DNA from: Prochlorococcus sp. AG-418-I20
GTDB taxonomy: Bacteria > Cyanobacteriota > Cyanobacteriia > PCC-6307 > Cyanobiaceae
Assembly (NCBI GenBank): GCA_003214175.1
Contig: QCLZ01000003.1
Location: 86,001 to 150,000, forward strand
DNA length: 64,000 bases
Direction: 5' to 3'
Shown: positions 11,006 through 20,504 of the stretch, piece by piece
Position numbering within the stretch: position 1 is the first letter of the stretch
How the letters are laid out: every line of letters begins with the position of its first letter
Position numbers and translations under genes: made by a program
The notes under the pieces: generated by a model
The model's database searches: none
Seen by the model: the letters and a program-made list of their open reading frames with translations, nothing else
Told to the model about the DNA's origin: nothing

Positions 11006-11623
11006 TTGCATAAAATAGGACTTATAGACTATGGGATGGGTAACATCCATTCCGTAACTAAATCTCTTAAAAGTCTTGGAGAAGAAATAATATTAATTAA
11101 AAATTTTAATGAGTCAAAGGATTGTAAGGCGATAATTCTCCCTGGAGTTGGTTCATTTGACCCTGCAATGATTAATCTTAAAAATACTGATTTAATAACT
11201 GATTTGAAAGATTGGATTAATAGTGGGAAGTCTTTTTTAGGGATTTGTTTAGGTCTTCAATTACTTTTTGAATCTAGTGATGAAGGAATAGTTCAAGGAA
11301 TAGGAATTTTAAAGGGGAAAATACAAAAAATACCTAATGTGATTAATCAAAGAATCCCCCATATGGGTTGGTGCCAACTCTTACCTACAAAACCAAATAC
11401 CTTATTAGAACTAGAAGAATTTAATAATTGGGTATATTTTGTACATTCCTATCATGCAGTCCCTGATGACGATAACATTGTTGCAGCCCAGGTTAATTAT
11501 GGTTCTAAAAAATTAACAGCGATGATTGAGAATGATAACTTATTAGCCTGTCAATTTCATCCAGAAAAATCTGGTAAAACTGGAGAAAAACTTTTGAGAA
11601 GATGGCTTAGTAATATTCAATAA
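11006..11623 (+). CDS. hisH: Imidazole glycerol phosphate synthase, glutamine amidotransferase subunit
   Basis: 205 aa class I glutamine amidotransferase. It releases ammonia from glutamine for HisF, which makes IGP and AICAR in histidine biosynthesis. The triad is visible: Cys81 in GICLGLQ, and His185 and Glu187 in QFHPEKS. The first motif DYGMGNIHS (residues 8-16) is typical of HisH. The start is TTG at 11006, the only in-frame initiation codon ahead of the conserved IGLIDYG segment. It lies 11 bp after trxA. Confidence 0.95.
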   Translation: MHKIGLIDYGMGNIHSVTKSLKSLGEEIILIKNFNESKDCKAIILPGVGSFDPAMINLKNTDLITDLKDWINSGKSFLGICLGLQLLFESSDEGIVQGIGILKGKIQKIPNVINQRIPHMGWCQLLPTKPNTLLELEEFNNWVYFVHSYHAVPDDDNIVAAQVNYGSKKLTAMIENDNLLACQFHPEKSGKTGEKLLRRWLSNIQ

Positions 11624-11636
11624 CTGATAATTACTT

Positions 11637-12236
11637 ATGAAGACAAACTTAAGATTAATAGGTGGGAAAAAACTCAAAAGTCCAAATAATTTTCATACCA
11701 GACCTACAACTTTGAGAGTGAGAGAGGCAATATTTAATATATTGAACAATAGAGTTGAAGACAGTAACTGGTTAGATTTATTTAGTGGAACAGGGGCGAT
11801 ATCTTGCGAAGCATATAATCACGGGGCAAGAAAAATAATTGCAATTGAAAAAAACAAAATCAATTCAAAAATTTGCCTAGAAAATCTACTTTCGTTGGAG
11901 GAAGTAGATAATAGAAAAAACGATATCGAAGTTATTTGTAAAGACGTTTTGAACTGGACAAAACCAAATTACGAGAGAAACTTATCATCTAAAATTATGG
12001 ATTTAAACAAATTAAAATTTGATTTTGTTTATCTAGACCCTCCATATAATGTTAATTTCCATGAATTAGTTTTAAAACAAATATTCAAGTGCAATTTTTT
12101 AAAAAAACATTCAACAGTTATTTGTGAACATTCTCCAGATGTATATATTAAAAAAAGTTCTATATGGGAAACTATAGATGTAAGAGACTATGGTCAGTCA
12201 AGATTAACTTTTTTAATCAATGTCCAACATCCCTGA
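11637..12236 (+). CDS. rsmD: 16S rRNA (guanine-N2)-methyltransferase, RsmD family
   Basis: 199 aa. It is a SAM-dependent enzyme expected to methylate G966 of 16S rRNA in the assembled 30S subunit. The N-terminal [15 protein letters not shown] (residues 22-36) is the RsmD signature, motif I is LDLFSGTG (47-54) and the catalytic motif is DPPY (134-137). It follows hisH by 13 bp. The last 24 bp overlap the end of the convergent petG gene. Confidence 0.92.
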   Translation: MKTNLRLIGGKKLKSPNNFHTRPTTLRVREAIFNILNNRVEDSNWLDLFSGTGAISCEAYNHGARKIIAIEKNKINSKICLENLLSLEEVDNRKNDIEVICKDVLNWTKPNYERNLSSKIMDLNKLKFDFVYLDPPYNVNFHELVLKQIFKCNFLKKHSTVICEHSPDVYIKKSSIWETIDVRDYGQSRLTFLINVQHP

Positions 12237-12332
12237 ACCTCTTCTGTATTGATTCCAAGCACTTACAAATAATCCAAGAAGAGTTATTGGAACTAATCCC
12301 AAAACAATTCCACATAGAAGAGGCTCGATCAT
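12213..12332 (-). CDS. petG: Cytochrome b6f complex subunit PetG
   Basis: 39 aa, the usual PetG length, starting [20 protein letters not shown] with the family's conserved MxEPLLxGIVLGL opening. A single transmembrane helix spans about residues 5-25, followed by the YRRG basic stretch and an acidic end. PetG is one of the small subunits needed for assembly or stability of the cytochrome b6f complex in thylakoids. It is encoded opposite to its neighbours: its 3' end overlaps rsmD and its 5' end is 55 bp from the divergent cytochrome gene. Confidence 0.96.
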   Translation of the reverse strand: MIEPLLCGIVLGLVPITLLGLFVSAWNQYRRGSGMLDID

Positions 12333-12387
12333 TTTTTTGCCTTTTTTAAATTTCTTATTCACAATTGTTACATAGAGACTTTTTTTT

Positions 12388-12777
12388 GTGTCAAAATCTT
12401 CATCATCTGCAGCAGAAAGAGACTTTAAAACAGAATTCTTGAAAATAATTTTTTTTATTATTTTTGTGGTTTTATTGATATGTTTTTCAATATTTTTTGT
12501 AAATCATCATGAAAATAATAAATTTATTTTTGAAACTCTTGAGCATAATGGCTCTGCTGAGAAAGGAGATGCTCTTTTTAAAATGAATTGTGTTGGATGT
12601 CATGGAATTACAGCAAGAGGATTAGTAGGCCCTGACTTACACTCAATAACTCAACGTTTGAATGATAAAGACATAATTAAACAAGTTACTGGAGGCCTCA
12701 CTCCTCCTATGCCAAGTTTTGAAATTGATCCTGTAAATATGTCCAATTTATTGAAATATCTTCATAGCCTTGAATGA
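12388..12777 (+). CDS. cytM: Membrane-anchored c-type cytochrome, probable cytochrome cM
   Basis: 129 aa from a GTG start. A basic N-terminus and one membrane helix (about residues 19-38) anchor a lumenal or periplasmic class I cytochrome domain. The haem site is CVGCH (Cys68, Cys71, His72) and the probable axial Met is Met108 in PPMPS. Size and anchoring fit cytochrome cM, a low-potential cytochrome implicated in respiratory or photosynthetic electron flow; the exact paralogue is inferred. It shares a divergent promoter region with petG, and its stop overlaps the next start (ATGA), implying translational coupling. Confidence 0.85.
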   Translation: MSKSSSSAAERDFKTEFLKIIFFIIFVVLLICFSIFFVNHHENNKFIFETLEHNGSAEKGDALFKMNCVGCHGITARGLVGPDLHSITQRLNDKDIIKQVTGGLTPPMPSFEIDPVNMSNLLKYLHSLE

Positions 12778-13523
12778 TTTTAGAGAAAAATTTTTCTAAT
12801 TTAAAAGTAATATTAGTTGAACCAAATGGTCCTTTAAATGTAGGGAGCGTTGCTAGATTATGTTCTAACTTTGAAGTTGATGAATTAAGAATTGTCTCTC
12901 CAAAATGCAATATATTCTGTTTAGAAGCAAAAAAGATGGCCCTTAAAGGTCAAAAATTTCTTGAACATTGTAAGATTTTTGATAATCTTGAAGAAGCAGT
13001 TTTTGATTGTGATTTAGTTTTAGCCTCTTGTGGAAGGATTGATGTAAGCAAAGATGCATTTTTTGAATCTTCTGAAGATATATTTAATTGGACTTTGTCT
13101 TTTAAAAAGATAAATAATTTAGCAATTATATTTGGAAGAGAAGATAGAGGTTTAACTAATAGTGAATTACTTCTGGCAAATAAGACCTTTAATATCCCAA
13201 CTTCTCAGAATAATCCTTCTTTAAATCTTTCTCACGCAGTTTCAATAGTTTTGTATGAACTAAGTAAATCTTCTAGAAGAAATTTTAATAAGGATTTGGA
13301 AGTATTTAATCTTGCATCATCAAAACAAATACATGATTCATTTTTGGAGATTGAGGAAATGCTTCTGAGTGTTGGATATCTTTTAAAACATACCTCGAGG
13401 GCAAAAATAAGTAAATTTAAAAAATATATTTCAAGGGCAAATACATCAATGCATGAAATGAATGTTTTAAGAGGAATTGTTCATCAAATAAACTGGTTTC
13501 TGAGAAATTCTAAAAGAAATTAG
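12774..13523 (+). CDS. SpoU/TrmH-family RNA 2'-O-methyltransferase, TrmJ-like
   Basis: 249 aa SPOUT methylase. Its motifs are VEPNGPLNVGSVAR (motif 1, residues 15-28), IFGREDRGLT (motif 2, near 122-131) and LNLSHAVSIVLYEL (motif 3, near 152-165), together forming the knotted SAM site. Length and the C-terminal helical extension fit TrmJ, which methylates ribose at position 32 of tRNAs. The exact target cannot be read from sequence. The start codon overlaps the cytM stop by 4 bp. Confidence 0.85.
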   Translation: MILEKNFSNLKVILVEPNGPLNVGSVARLCSNFEVDELRIVSPKCNIFCLEAKKMALKGQKFLEHCKIFDNLEEAVFDCDLVLASCGRIDVSKDAFFESSEDIFNWTLSFKKINNLAIIFGREDRGLTNSELLLANKTFNIPTSQNNPSLNLSHAVSIVLYELSKSSRRNFNKDLEVFNLASSKQIHDSFLEIEEMLLSVGYLLKHTSRAKISKFKKYISRANTSMHEMNVLRGIVHQINWFLRNSKRN

Positions 13524-13644
13524 GAACCCTTAAATTAAGTTAGATTTTATTTCTCTATAGTTTTAATTTGATAGAGATATTTACTAAAAACATTTTCTGA
13601 AGTAGCATCTATTGATTATTTGATTATTAAAGAAAACTAAAACT

Positions 13645-14733
13645 GTGAATACAACAAAGAAAAGAAGAGTTTTTCCTTTTACAGCTGTCATTGGTCAGGA
13701 AGAAATGAAATTAGCTCTCTTGTTAAATGTTATTGATCCAAGGATTGGTGGTGTGATGATAATGGGTGATAGAGGGACCGGAAAGTCTACTACAATTAGA
13801 GCCTTAGCTGATTTGTTGCCCGCAATAGAAGTAGTTAAAGACGATCCATATAATAGCTCTCTAATTGATCCTGATTTGCAAAGTAAAGAAGTTTTGGAGA
13901 AAGTTATTCAGGGAGAAGATCTAGAGAGTACTCAAAAACAAGTTCCTATGGTTGATTTACCTTTAGGTGCAACTGAAGACAGACTTTGTGGCACTATTGA
14001 TATCGAGAAGGCTTTAAGTGAAGGTGTAAAGGCATTCGAACCTGGCTTATTAGCAAAAGCTAATAGGGGGTTACTTTATGTAGATGAGGTAAATTTACTT
14101 GATGATCATTTAGTTGATGTCCTTTTAGACTCGGCTGCTTCAGGATGGAATACAGTTGAAAGAGAGGGAGTCTCTGTTAGACATCCTGCGAGGTTTGTTC
14201 TTATTGGTTCAGGTAATCCAGAAGAAGGTGAGTTAAGGCCGCAGCTATTGGATAGGTTTGGAATGAGTGTTGAAGTCAAGACTGTTAGAGATGCTGAATT
14301 AAGAGTTCAGGTAGTAGATCAAAGAACTTCATTTGACGATAATCCAGATGAGTTTTCGTTGAGTGTTGAGCAACAACAGGATGAACTTCAACAAAAGGTT
14401 ATTAAGGCTCAAGAAATTTTAAATTCTGTTCATATGGACGATGATCTTAGATTAAATATTTCAGCAATTTGCGGAGAACTTGATGTTGATGGTTTACGTG
14501 GAGATATTGTTACTAATCGATCAGCAAGGGCAATCGCAGCCTTTGAGGGTAGAACTGAAGTAAATGAAGATGATATTGCAAGGGTTATTTCTTGTTCTTT
14601 AAGGCATAGACTAAGAAAAGATCCTCTTGAACAAGTTGATTCAGGTGAAAGAGTTATTCAAGCTTTTTGTAAAGTTTTTGATTTAGATGAAAGAGAAAAT
14701 CTTTCAAAGTTTAAATTATCTGAAGAAGCTTAA
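13645..14733 (+). CDS. chlI: Magnesium chelatase ATPase subunit I
   Basis: 362 aa from a GTG start. AAA+ motor of the ChlI-ChlD-ChlH complex that inserts Mg2+ into protoporphyrin IX, the first committed step of (divinyl-)chlorophyll synthesis. Walker A is GDRGTGKST (residues 41-49) and Walker B is [10 protein letters not shown] (near 145-154); the [19 protein letters not shown] segment holds sensor and arginine-finger residues. Full family length. It is followed after 5 bp by ruvC. Confidence 0.97.
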   Translation: MNTTKKRRVFPFTAVIGQEEMKLALLLNVIDPRIGGVMIMGDRGTGKSTTIRALADLLPAIEVVKDDPYNSSLIDPDLQSKEVLEKVIQGEDLESTQKQVPMVDLPLGATEDRLCGTIDIEKALSEGVKAFEPGLLAKANRGLLYVDEVNLLDDHLVDVLLDSAASGWNTVEREGVSVRHPARFVLIGSGNPEEGELRPQLLDRFGMSVEVKTVRDAELRVQVVDQRTSFDDNPDEFSLSVEQQQDELQQKVIKAQEILNSVHMDDDLRLNISAICGELDVDGLRGDIVTNRSARAIAAFEGRTEVNEDDIARVISCSLRHRLRKDPLEQVDSGERVIQAFCKVFDLDERENLSKFKLSEEA

Positions 14734-14738
14734 TTACA

Positions 14739-15212
14739 GTGAGAATAATTGGGATTGACCCTGGATTAGCAAGAGTAGGTTATGGAATTATTGAAATAGA
14801 AAATGAAAAAAAAATATTATTAGATTGTGGAGTTATTGAGACAGGTAAAGAAAAAAAAGAAGAAGATAGACTTTATGAGATATTTAAGGATCTTAATGAA
14901 TTAATCAACCATTGGAATCCAAATGTAGCTGCTGTAGAAAAATTTTTCTTTTACAGATCAAGTACTACTATTAGTGTGGTACAGGCTAGAGGTGTCATCA
15001 TGATGGTCTTGGCCTCAAAGAAAATTCATGTCAGTGAATATTCCCCTGCTCAGATAAAATTAACCATTGCTGGATCTGGCAAGGCATCTAAGAAAGAAGT
15101 TCTCGAGGCTGTTATGTATATCTTAGAACTTAAAAAGCCCCCCAAACCTGATGATTCAGCAGATGCATTGGCCATAGCACTCACAAAACTAAATGAGGAT
15201 GGCTTTAACTGA
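14739..15212 (+). CDS. ruvC: Holliday junction resolvase
   Basis: 157 aa, normal for RuvC. It cleaves Holliday junctions after RuvAB branch migration. The acidic catalytic residues are in [12 protein letters not shown] (Asp7), VEKFFF (Glu near residue 68) and the C-terminal [11 protein letters not shown] segment. The start is GTG, 5 bp after chlI. Its end overlaps the next ORF if that gene uses its first ATG. Confidence 0.96.
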   Translation: MRIIGIDPGLARVGYGIIEIENEKKILLDCGVIETGKEKKEEDRLYEIFKDLNELINHWNPNVAAVEKFFFYRSSTTISVVQARGVIMMVLASKKIHVSEYSPAQIKLTIAGSGKASKKEVLEAVMYILELKKPPKPDDSADALAIALTKLNEDGFN

Positions 15213-15780
15213 AAAATTTAATATGACTATTTTTGAAAAGAAGAAATTAGAGAGGGATATGTTTAGAAAAATTAGAGATAAGAGTTCTCTTATTCAAATG
15301 AAAAATGTAGAAAAGAATGTAAAAATATATGTTGATTCATTTGTGAAGGAAGTTAATAATATTGATTATATTGCAATATATTGGCCTCTAAAAAATGAAG
15401 TAGATATTAGAAGTCTCAAGGGAAAAATTCCTTTAGCTTTACCAAGATGTAATGATAAAAAAGAGTTATTATTTTCTCCATGGGATGAAAATCCTCTTAC
15501 TAAAGACTCTGAAGGTATACTAAGCCCCAGTAACTCTTTTGCATTAAGTCATAAGGAAATAAGTTTAATTCTTGTTCCTTGTCTTTCTGTGGATAAAAAT
15601 TTAATAAGATTAGGTTATGGAGGGGGATATTTTGATAAATTAAGGAGTGATAAAAATTGGAAAGATGTTCCATGCATTGGAGTATTAACATCTAACTGTG
15701 TGAGTACTAATCCGTTGACAAGAGCTGAATGGGATATCCCTTTGTCAGGCTTTGTCACAGAAAAAGAAATATTTGTATAA
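15193..15780 (+). CDS. 5-formyltetrahydrofolate cyclo-ligase
   Basis: 195 aa from the first ATG, which lies inside ruvC; ATGs at 15199 and 15223 are also in frame. It converts 5-formyl-THF to 5,10-methenyl-THF using ATP. The diagnostic C-terminal motif [11 protein letters not shown] (near residues 137-147) binds ATP and phosphate, and the basic N-terminus supplies the usual KKxLRxxxR-like element. The family normally has ~180-195 aa. It probably forms an operon with chlI, ruvC and sufE. Confidence 0.9.
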   Translation: MRMALTEKFNMTIFEKKKLERDMFRKIRDKSSLIQMKNVEKNVKIYVDSFVKEVNNIDYIAIYWPLKNEVDIRSLKGKIPLALPRCNDKKELLFSPWDENPLTKDSEGILSPSNSFALSHKEISLILVPCLSVDKNLIRLGYGGGYFDKLRSDKNWKDVPCIGVLTSNCVSTNPLTRAEWDIPLSGFVTEKEIFV

Positions 15781-15817
15781 TGAGAGATCTAAAAGTGGTT
15801 TATTAATAGCTTTAAAA

Positions 15818-16237
15818 ATGGAAAATCAAGTAAAATACGATAATTTATCAAAATTAGTCGAAAAGTTAAAGAAATCAGAGGATCCGAAAAGAAAATATGA
15901 GTACATTTTGTGGTTGGGCAAAAAATTGAAGGAACCAGATAGTAATATCCTTGTTGAAGAGAATAAGGTTAAGGGTTGCGTTTCAGAAGTTTTTGTTAAG
16001 GCAACAATTAATGCTGGTAAATTATTTTGGGAAGGATATTCTGATGCTCTCATAACAAAGGGTTTGTTGGCATTTCTAATTAGTGGACTAAATGAATTAA
16101 CACCAAATGAAGTAGTTAAAATAGATAAGAAGTTTATAGAAGAGACTGGTTTGAAAGCAAGCTTAACTCCTTCAAGATCAAATGGTTTTTTAAATATATT
16201 ATTGAAAATGCAGTCTCAAGCAAATGAATTTTTGTAG
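15818..16237 (+). CDS. sufE: SufE-like Fe-S cluster assembly protein
   Basis: About 139 aa from the ATG at 15818; the frame is open upstream to 15752, but the family's conserved start (a helix with LVEKLKKSEDPKRKYEYIL) follows this ATG. SufE accepts sulfane sulfur from the cysteine desulfurase SufS and stimulates it. The sulfur-accepting Cys is in NKVKGCVSEV (Cys near residue 53), the classical SufE site. It follows the folate cyclo-ligase by about 40 bp on the same strand. Confidence 0.93.
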   Translation: MENQVKYDNLSKLVEKLKKSEDPKRKYEYILWLGKKLKEPDSNILVEENKVKGCVSEVFVKATINAGKLFWEGYSDALITKGLLAFLISGLNELTPNEVVKIDKKFIEETGLKASLTPSRSNGFLNILLKMQSQANEFL

Positions 16238-16281
16238 GTCTAATAATATAAAATTAAATTCAAAGTAAAAAGAAATAAAAA

Positions 16282-17583
16282 ATGAAAAAATGCAAAATCG
16301 GCATCATTGGGTTTGGAACTGTAGGTTCAGGGATTTATAAAATATTAAATTCTGAAGTTGATTCACATCCAATTCTAAAAGATATAGAAATTGCAAAAAT
16401 TGCAGTTAAAGATCTTAGTAAAAAAAGGGAAATTGATATAGATAATAATTTATTAACTGATGATCCATTTGAATTAATTAATGATCCCTTCATTGATGTA
16501 ATTGTTGAAGTAATGGGAGGGATTAATTTGGCGAAAGACATTATTCTGCGTTCATTAAAATCAGGTAAATCTGTTGTTACGGCAAATAAAGCAGTCATTG
16601 CAAGATATGGCGAAGAAATATACAAAACCGCTTCTAAAGAAGGAGTTTATATTTTGTCAGAGGCAGCAGTCTGCGGAGGGATTCCAATAATTGAACCATT
16701 AAAAAGATCATTAAAGAGTAACAGCATAAAAAAAATGGTTGGAATAATAAATGGTACAACAAATTTTATTCTTTCAAAGATGGCAAATGAAAAAGCTGAT
16801 TATAAGGAAACCTTAAAATTGGCTCAAAGCCTTGGGTATGCAGAATTAGATCCAACTGCAGATGTTGAGGGCCATGATGCTGCTGATAAAATTTCTATTC
16901 TTAGTGAACTCGCATTTGGAGGGAAAATCAAAAGAGACGAAATACATTCAGATGGCATAAGTAACATTAATTTAAAGGATATCGAATATGCGAATAAATT
17001 AGGGTTTGAAATAAAGCTCTTAGCTCTATCTGAGAGGCAACAAATTAACAGTAATGATTCACTTGCTTTGAATATTTGGGTAGGACCTTCATTGATTCCA
17101 AAATCTCATCCGTTAGCAACAGTTGTGGGAGTAAACAATGCATTATTGATAGAGGCTGATCCTCTTGGAGAAATAATGTTGTATGGTCCAGGCGCAGGGA
17201 GTGGTCCAACTGCCGCCTCAGTAGTATCAGATATATTAAATCTGCATGCCGCTTCAGAAAAAAATAATAATTCAATCGATCCATTATTATCTTTTGATTT
17301 CTGGAGAAATTGTCATATCATTGAATCTTATCAAATAACAAAAAAAAATTACCTTAGAATTATCTGCCTTGATAGTCCTGGCGTGATTGGAAAGATTGGA
17401 GATATTTTTGGAAATAATAATGTATCAATCGAATCAATAGTTCAACTAGATGCAACTAAAGATAACGCTGAAATTGTTGTTATAACCCATGAAGTTAATA
17501 ATGGAAGTTTTGAGAAATCAAAAAATGAAATAAATTCGCTTAATGAAGTCAAAACTATTGCAAGTCAATTAAGTTGTATTTAA
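16282..17583 (+). CDS. hom: Homoserine dehydrogenase
   Basis: 433 aa. It reduces aspartate-semialdehyde to homoserine with NAD(P)H, feeding threonine, isoleucine and methionine synthesis. The Rossmann motif is GIIGFGTVGSG (residues 7-17), the substrate domain contains GIINGTTNFIL (near 153-163), and a C-terminal ACT domain (from about residue 350, LRIICLDSPGVIG) implies allosteric control, usually by threonine. The ATG start has a purine-rich leader. It follows sufE by 44 bp. Confidence 0.96.
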   Translation: MKKCKIGIIGFGTVGSGIYKILNSEVDSHPILKDIEIAKIAVKDLSKKREIDIDNNLLTDDPFELINDPFIDVIVEVMGGINLAKDIILRSLKSGKSVVTANKAVIARYGEEIYKTASKEGVYILSEAAVCGGIPIIEPLKRSLKSNSIKKMVGIINGTTNFILSKMANEKADYKETLKLAQSLGYAELDPTADVEGHDAADKISILSELAFGGKIKRDEIHSDGISNINLKDIEYANKLGFEIKLLALSERQQINSNDSLALNIWVGPSLIPKSHPLATVVGVNNALLIEADPLGEIMLYGPGAGSGPTAASVVSDILNLHAASEKNNNSIDPLLSFDFWRNCHIIESYQITKKNYLRIICLDSPGVIGKIGDIFGNNNVSIESIVQLDATKDNAEIVVITHEVNNGSFEKSKNEINSLNEVKTIASQLSCI

Positions 17584-17627
17584 AAAAATAGTTGCAAATT
17601 TCTTCATAGCTTGTTAAACCGAAGTAA

Positions 17628-17900
17628 GTGTTTGGTTTTAGCTCCTTAATGATTCATTCGGAAATATTACATAATAAAAATAAAAAAAATAATTTAATTC
17701 GTTCCGGAAACCTTTATAAAGGAGCTTGTGTAAAAATTAAAAATAGTAATAATACTTTTCAAGTAATTGGTCTCAATTTAGATCAAAAGATTTGTTGGGT
17801 TAGAGAGTGGCCATTTGCATTAAATTCTAAAAAAACATTTGCTGTAGAAATAAGTCAAATTACCTTACAAATGTTTTGTTCCAATCTATCCTCAAAATAA
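17628..17900 (+). CDS. Conserved-looking small protein, unknown function
   Basis: 90 aa from GTG at 17628, or 83 aa from ATG at 17649. Soluble, Lys/Asn-rich N-terminal half followed by a compact beta-rich half (FQVIGLNLDQKICWVREWPF) that looks like a small SH3-like barrel. No motif I can name. It lies between hom and the ABC importer genes, 17 bp ahead of the latter, so it may share their transcript. Confidence 0.6.
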   Translation: MFGFSSLMIHSEILHNKNKKNNLIRSGNLYKGACVKIKNSNNTFQVIGLNLDQKICWVREWPFALNSKKTFAVEISQITLQMFCSNLSSK

Positions 17901-17917
17901 CTTTGGACTGAAAAAAT

Positions 17918-19489
17918 ATGAGAAAAAAGACTCTTATTTCTATATTAATTATTTCGAGTTCATTGTTAATGAATTCTTCTGTTTCAAAAAAAATATCTAA
18001 AAAAATTATAGTAGCAAGTTCTGGAAAGATAGAATCCTTAGACCCTGCTAGAGCTAATACTCTTAAGGCAATTCAACTAATAAGTTCTTTAGGTGACACA
18101 TTATATGAATTAAATTCTGATGGAGATTTGATTCCTGAATTGGCATCTGGAATGCCCTTTATTTCTAAAGATAGACTTCAAGTGACTATTAATTTAAGAA
18201 AAAATGTTTTATTTCACGATGGGACGCCATTTAACTCAGACTCAATTAAGTTTACTTTTGAAAGGTTTAAAAGAATTGGGACATTAAATTATATTTTAGG
18301 AGACAAGATAGAATCAATAGAAACACCAAGTGAATATAAAGTCATAATCAATTTAAAAAAACCATCGAGTTCTTTAAATGGTTTACTTACATCAGTAAAT
18401 TTAACACCTATCTCTCCTACTTTTTATAAAGAATATTCTGATAAGTTTTTAAATGATAAATTCGTTGGTACAGGTAAATATGTCCTGAATAGTTTTTCTA
18501 ATGAATTCCAATCAATTGATCCAAATTTGGATTATTGGGGCAAGAAACCACAAAATGAAGGAATAAATTTTGTTGGTTATTCTAATTCTTCTTCTCTTTT
18601 CGGGGCTTTAAAAAGTAATCAAATTGACGTACTTTTATCAAATTCAATTGATGATAGTCAAAGAAACAGCTTAAAAATTCTTAGTAATGCTAATAGTTTT
18701 AAAGAGGGAAATAGCCCTTTTACTGAATTAAGTTTTATAAGCCTTAGAACCAATGTTTATCCTTTGAATAATCCCAACTTAAGATTGGCATTGGCAAAAA
18801 GTCTAAATAGAAAATTAATTAGTGAAAAAGTAAGTTATGGTTTAAGAAAGCCTACAAGGTCAATAATTCCTCCAATATTAAAAAAAGATAATCAAAATCT
18901 CTGGCCTAAATATGATTATTTAGAAGCGAGAAAGTTACTTCAGAAAGAAAACTACTGTAATGGGAACATACTGAAAATCCCCCTTACTTATAGATCAAAT
19001 GTACCAGCTGATAAACTTATCGCCTTAACATGGCAAGAAGAAATAAAAAATGAACTAAATGATTGCATTGATATAGAACTCAATGGTGTTGAATCCACGA
19101 CGGTCTACAAAAATCTTAGTTTAGGAATTTATACAGCAGTTATTCTCGATTGGACTGGTGCTTATTCAGATCCAGAAGCTTATCTCACGCCACTTTTAAG
19201 TTGTAAGGAAATAGTAGATGGAACATGTAGGAAAGGTGAATCAGTTTATAGCGGTAGTTTTTGGGGCTCTATAAAAGTGGAAAGTTTGTTCCTTGAAAGC
19301 GAAAATATAAGTGGGAAAAAAAGGTTAGAGAAACTAGTTGAAATTGAAAAAATAGCAGCAAATTCAATTCCTTATATTCCTATTTGGATATCCTCCCAAA
19401 AAGCATGGTCTCAAAATAATATATCAAAACCTATTTTTAATGGTGCAGGGATAATTTCATTAAGTGAGCTTCATTTTATTTATGAGTAG
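17918..19489 (+). CDS. ABC transporter substrate-binding protein, peptide/nickel (SBP family 5) type
   Basis: 523 aa. An N-terminal secretion signal (hydrophobic about residues 5-20, no lipobox Cys) precedes a full SBP_bac_5 fold. Family landmarks include SLDPARANT (near residue 39), the FHDGTPFNSDSIKFTFER segment (near 100-117) and a C-terminal IPYIPIWIS stretch. Members bind di- or oligopeptides, nickel or similar small solutes in the periplasm; the ligand cannot be inferred. The stop overlaps the start of the permease gene (ATGAGTAG), so the two are translationally coupled. Confidence 0.88.
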   Translation: MRKKTLISILIISSSLLMNSSVSKKISKKIIVASSGKIESLDPARANTLKAIQLISSLGDTLYELNSDGDLIPELASGMPFISKDRLQVTINLRKNVLFHDGTPFNSDSIKFTFERFKRIGTLNYILGDKIESIETPSEYKVIINLKKPSSSLNGLLTSVNLTPISPTFYKEYSDKFLNDKFVGTGKYVLNSFSNEFQSIDPNLDYWGKKPQNEGINFVGYSNSSSLFGALKSNQIDVLLSNSIDDSQRNSLKILSNANSFKEGNSPFTELSFISLRTNVYPLNNPNLRLALAKSLNRKLISEKVSYGLRKPTRSIIPPILKKDNQNLWPKYDYLEARKLLQKENYCNGNILKIPLTYRSNVPADKLIALTWQEEIKNELNDCIDIELNGVESTTVYKNLSLGIYTAVILDWTGAYSDPEAYLTPLLSCKEIVDGTCRKGESVYSGSFWGSIKVESLFLESENISGKKRLEKLVEIEKIAANSIPYIPIWISSQKAWSQNNISKPIFNGAGIISLSELHFIYE

Positions 19490-20504
19490 AAATTTAAATA
19501 AACTTCTTAACTATTCAATATTAAAGATTTCATTAATGCCTTTAATGTTATGGATAATTTCATCATTAGTTTTTATTTTATTGAGAGTTGCTCCCGGAGA
19601 TCCTGTTGATGCAATTCTTGGATCTGGTGCCAATGAGGTTTCAAGGGAAATTTTAAGAAATAAATTGGGATTAAATGAAACCTTAAGCAATCAATATTTC
19701 TCATACATTAACGATATCTTGCACTTAAATTTTGGACTATCTCTGAGTAATCAAGAGCCAGTACTAAGTATTATTCTTAAGTCTTTACCAGCTACTCTTG
19801 AGCTTGGTTTCTTCTCAATATTAAGTGCGATGATAATTGGATTTTCCTTAGGGTTAATTGGGTTAAGGAATAGAGGTAAAAAAATAGATTATATTGTCAG
19901 AATTTTCGGTATTTCTTCATATGCTATTCCTCCTTTTTGGGGGGCAATGTTAGTTCAATTATTATTTTCTGTATATTTTAATCTTTCCCCAATTGGAGGT
20001 AGATTCCCAATCTTTCAGCAGCAACCTCAAATAACAGGGTTTTTAGTTTTAGATAGTATTCTTTCTAATAATGTTGTTGCTTTAAAAGATAGCCTCCATT
20101 ATCTCGCACTACCTTCAATTACGCTTGGATTTCTATTAAGTGGTATATTCAGCAGGTCATTAAGAGTTAATTTAGATAAGACATTAAAAAGTGATTATGT
20201 AAATGCAGCTAGATGTAGGGGAATATCTGAGAAAAAAGTCTTTCTAAACCATGCATTACCTAATGCCCTTTTGCCAATCGTTACTATTTCAGGTTTAACA
20301 ATGGCTTCATTAGCGGGGGGAGCCCTACTGTTTGAAGTTACTTTTTCATGGCCAGGAATTGCTTTAAGATTACACGAAGCAATATCTCAGAGAGACTATA
20401 CCTTAGTCCAAGGTATAGTGATTTTTACCTCTATGCTAATTGTCTCTTTAAATCTTCTTGTGGATATATTTATTGCCTTTTTAGATCCAAGAATAGATTA
20501 TTAA
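19482..20504 (+). CDS. ABC transporter permease, DppB/OppB type
   Basis: 340 aa from the ATG at 19482, which overlaps the stop of the binding-protein gene; an upstream GTG at 19464 is less likely. Six membrane helices, the N-terminal LLRVAPGDPVDA signature of DppB-type permeases, and a cytoplasmic EAA-like loop (NAARCRGISEKKVFLNHALPN) that docks the ATPase. It forms the importer with the adjacent binding protein, but no second permease or ATPase gene lies in this window. Its stop overlaps the convergent hydrolase gene by 3 bp. Confidence 0.9.
   Translation: MSRNLNKLLNYSILKISLMPLMLWIISSLVFILLRVAPGDPVDAILGSGANEVSREILRNKLGLNETLSNQYFSYINDILHLNFGLSLSNQEPVLSIILKSLPATLELGFFSILSAMIIGFSLGLIGLRNRGKKIDYIVRIFGISSYAIPPFWGAMLVQLLFSVYFNLSPIGGRFPIFQQQPQITGFLVLDSILSNNVVALKDSLHYLALPSITLGFLLSGIFSRSLRVNLDKTLKSDYVNAARCRGISEKKVFLNHALPNALLPIVTISGLTMASLAGGALLFEVTFSWPGIALRLHEAISQRDYTLVQGIVIFTSMLIVSLNLLVDIFIAFLDPRIDY

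Noticed and set aside
20501-20504. Convergent stop overlap between the permease and hydrolase genes
   Set aside because: Such overlaps are common in compact genomes and show no special structure.
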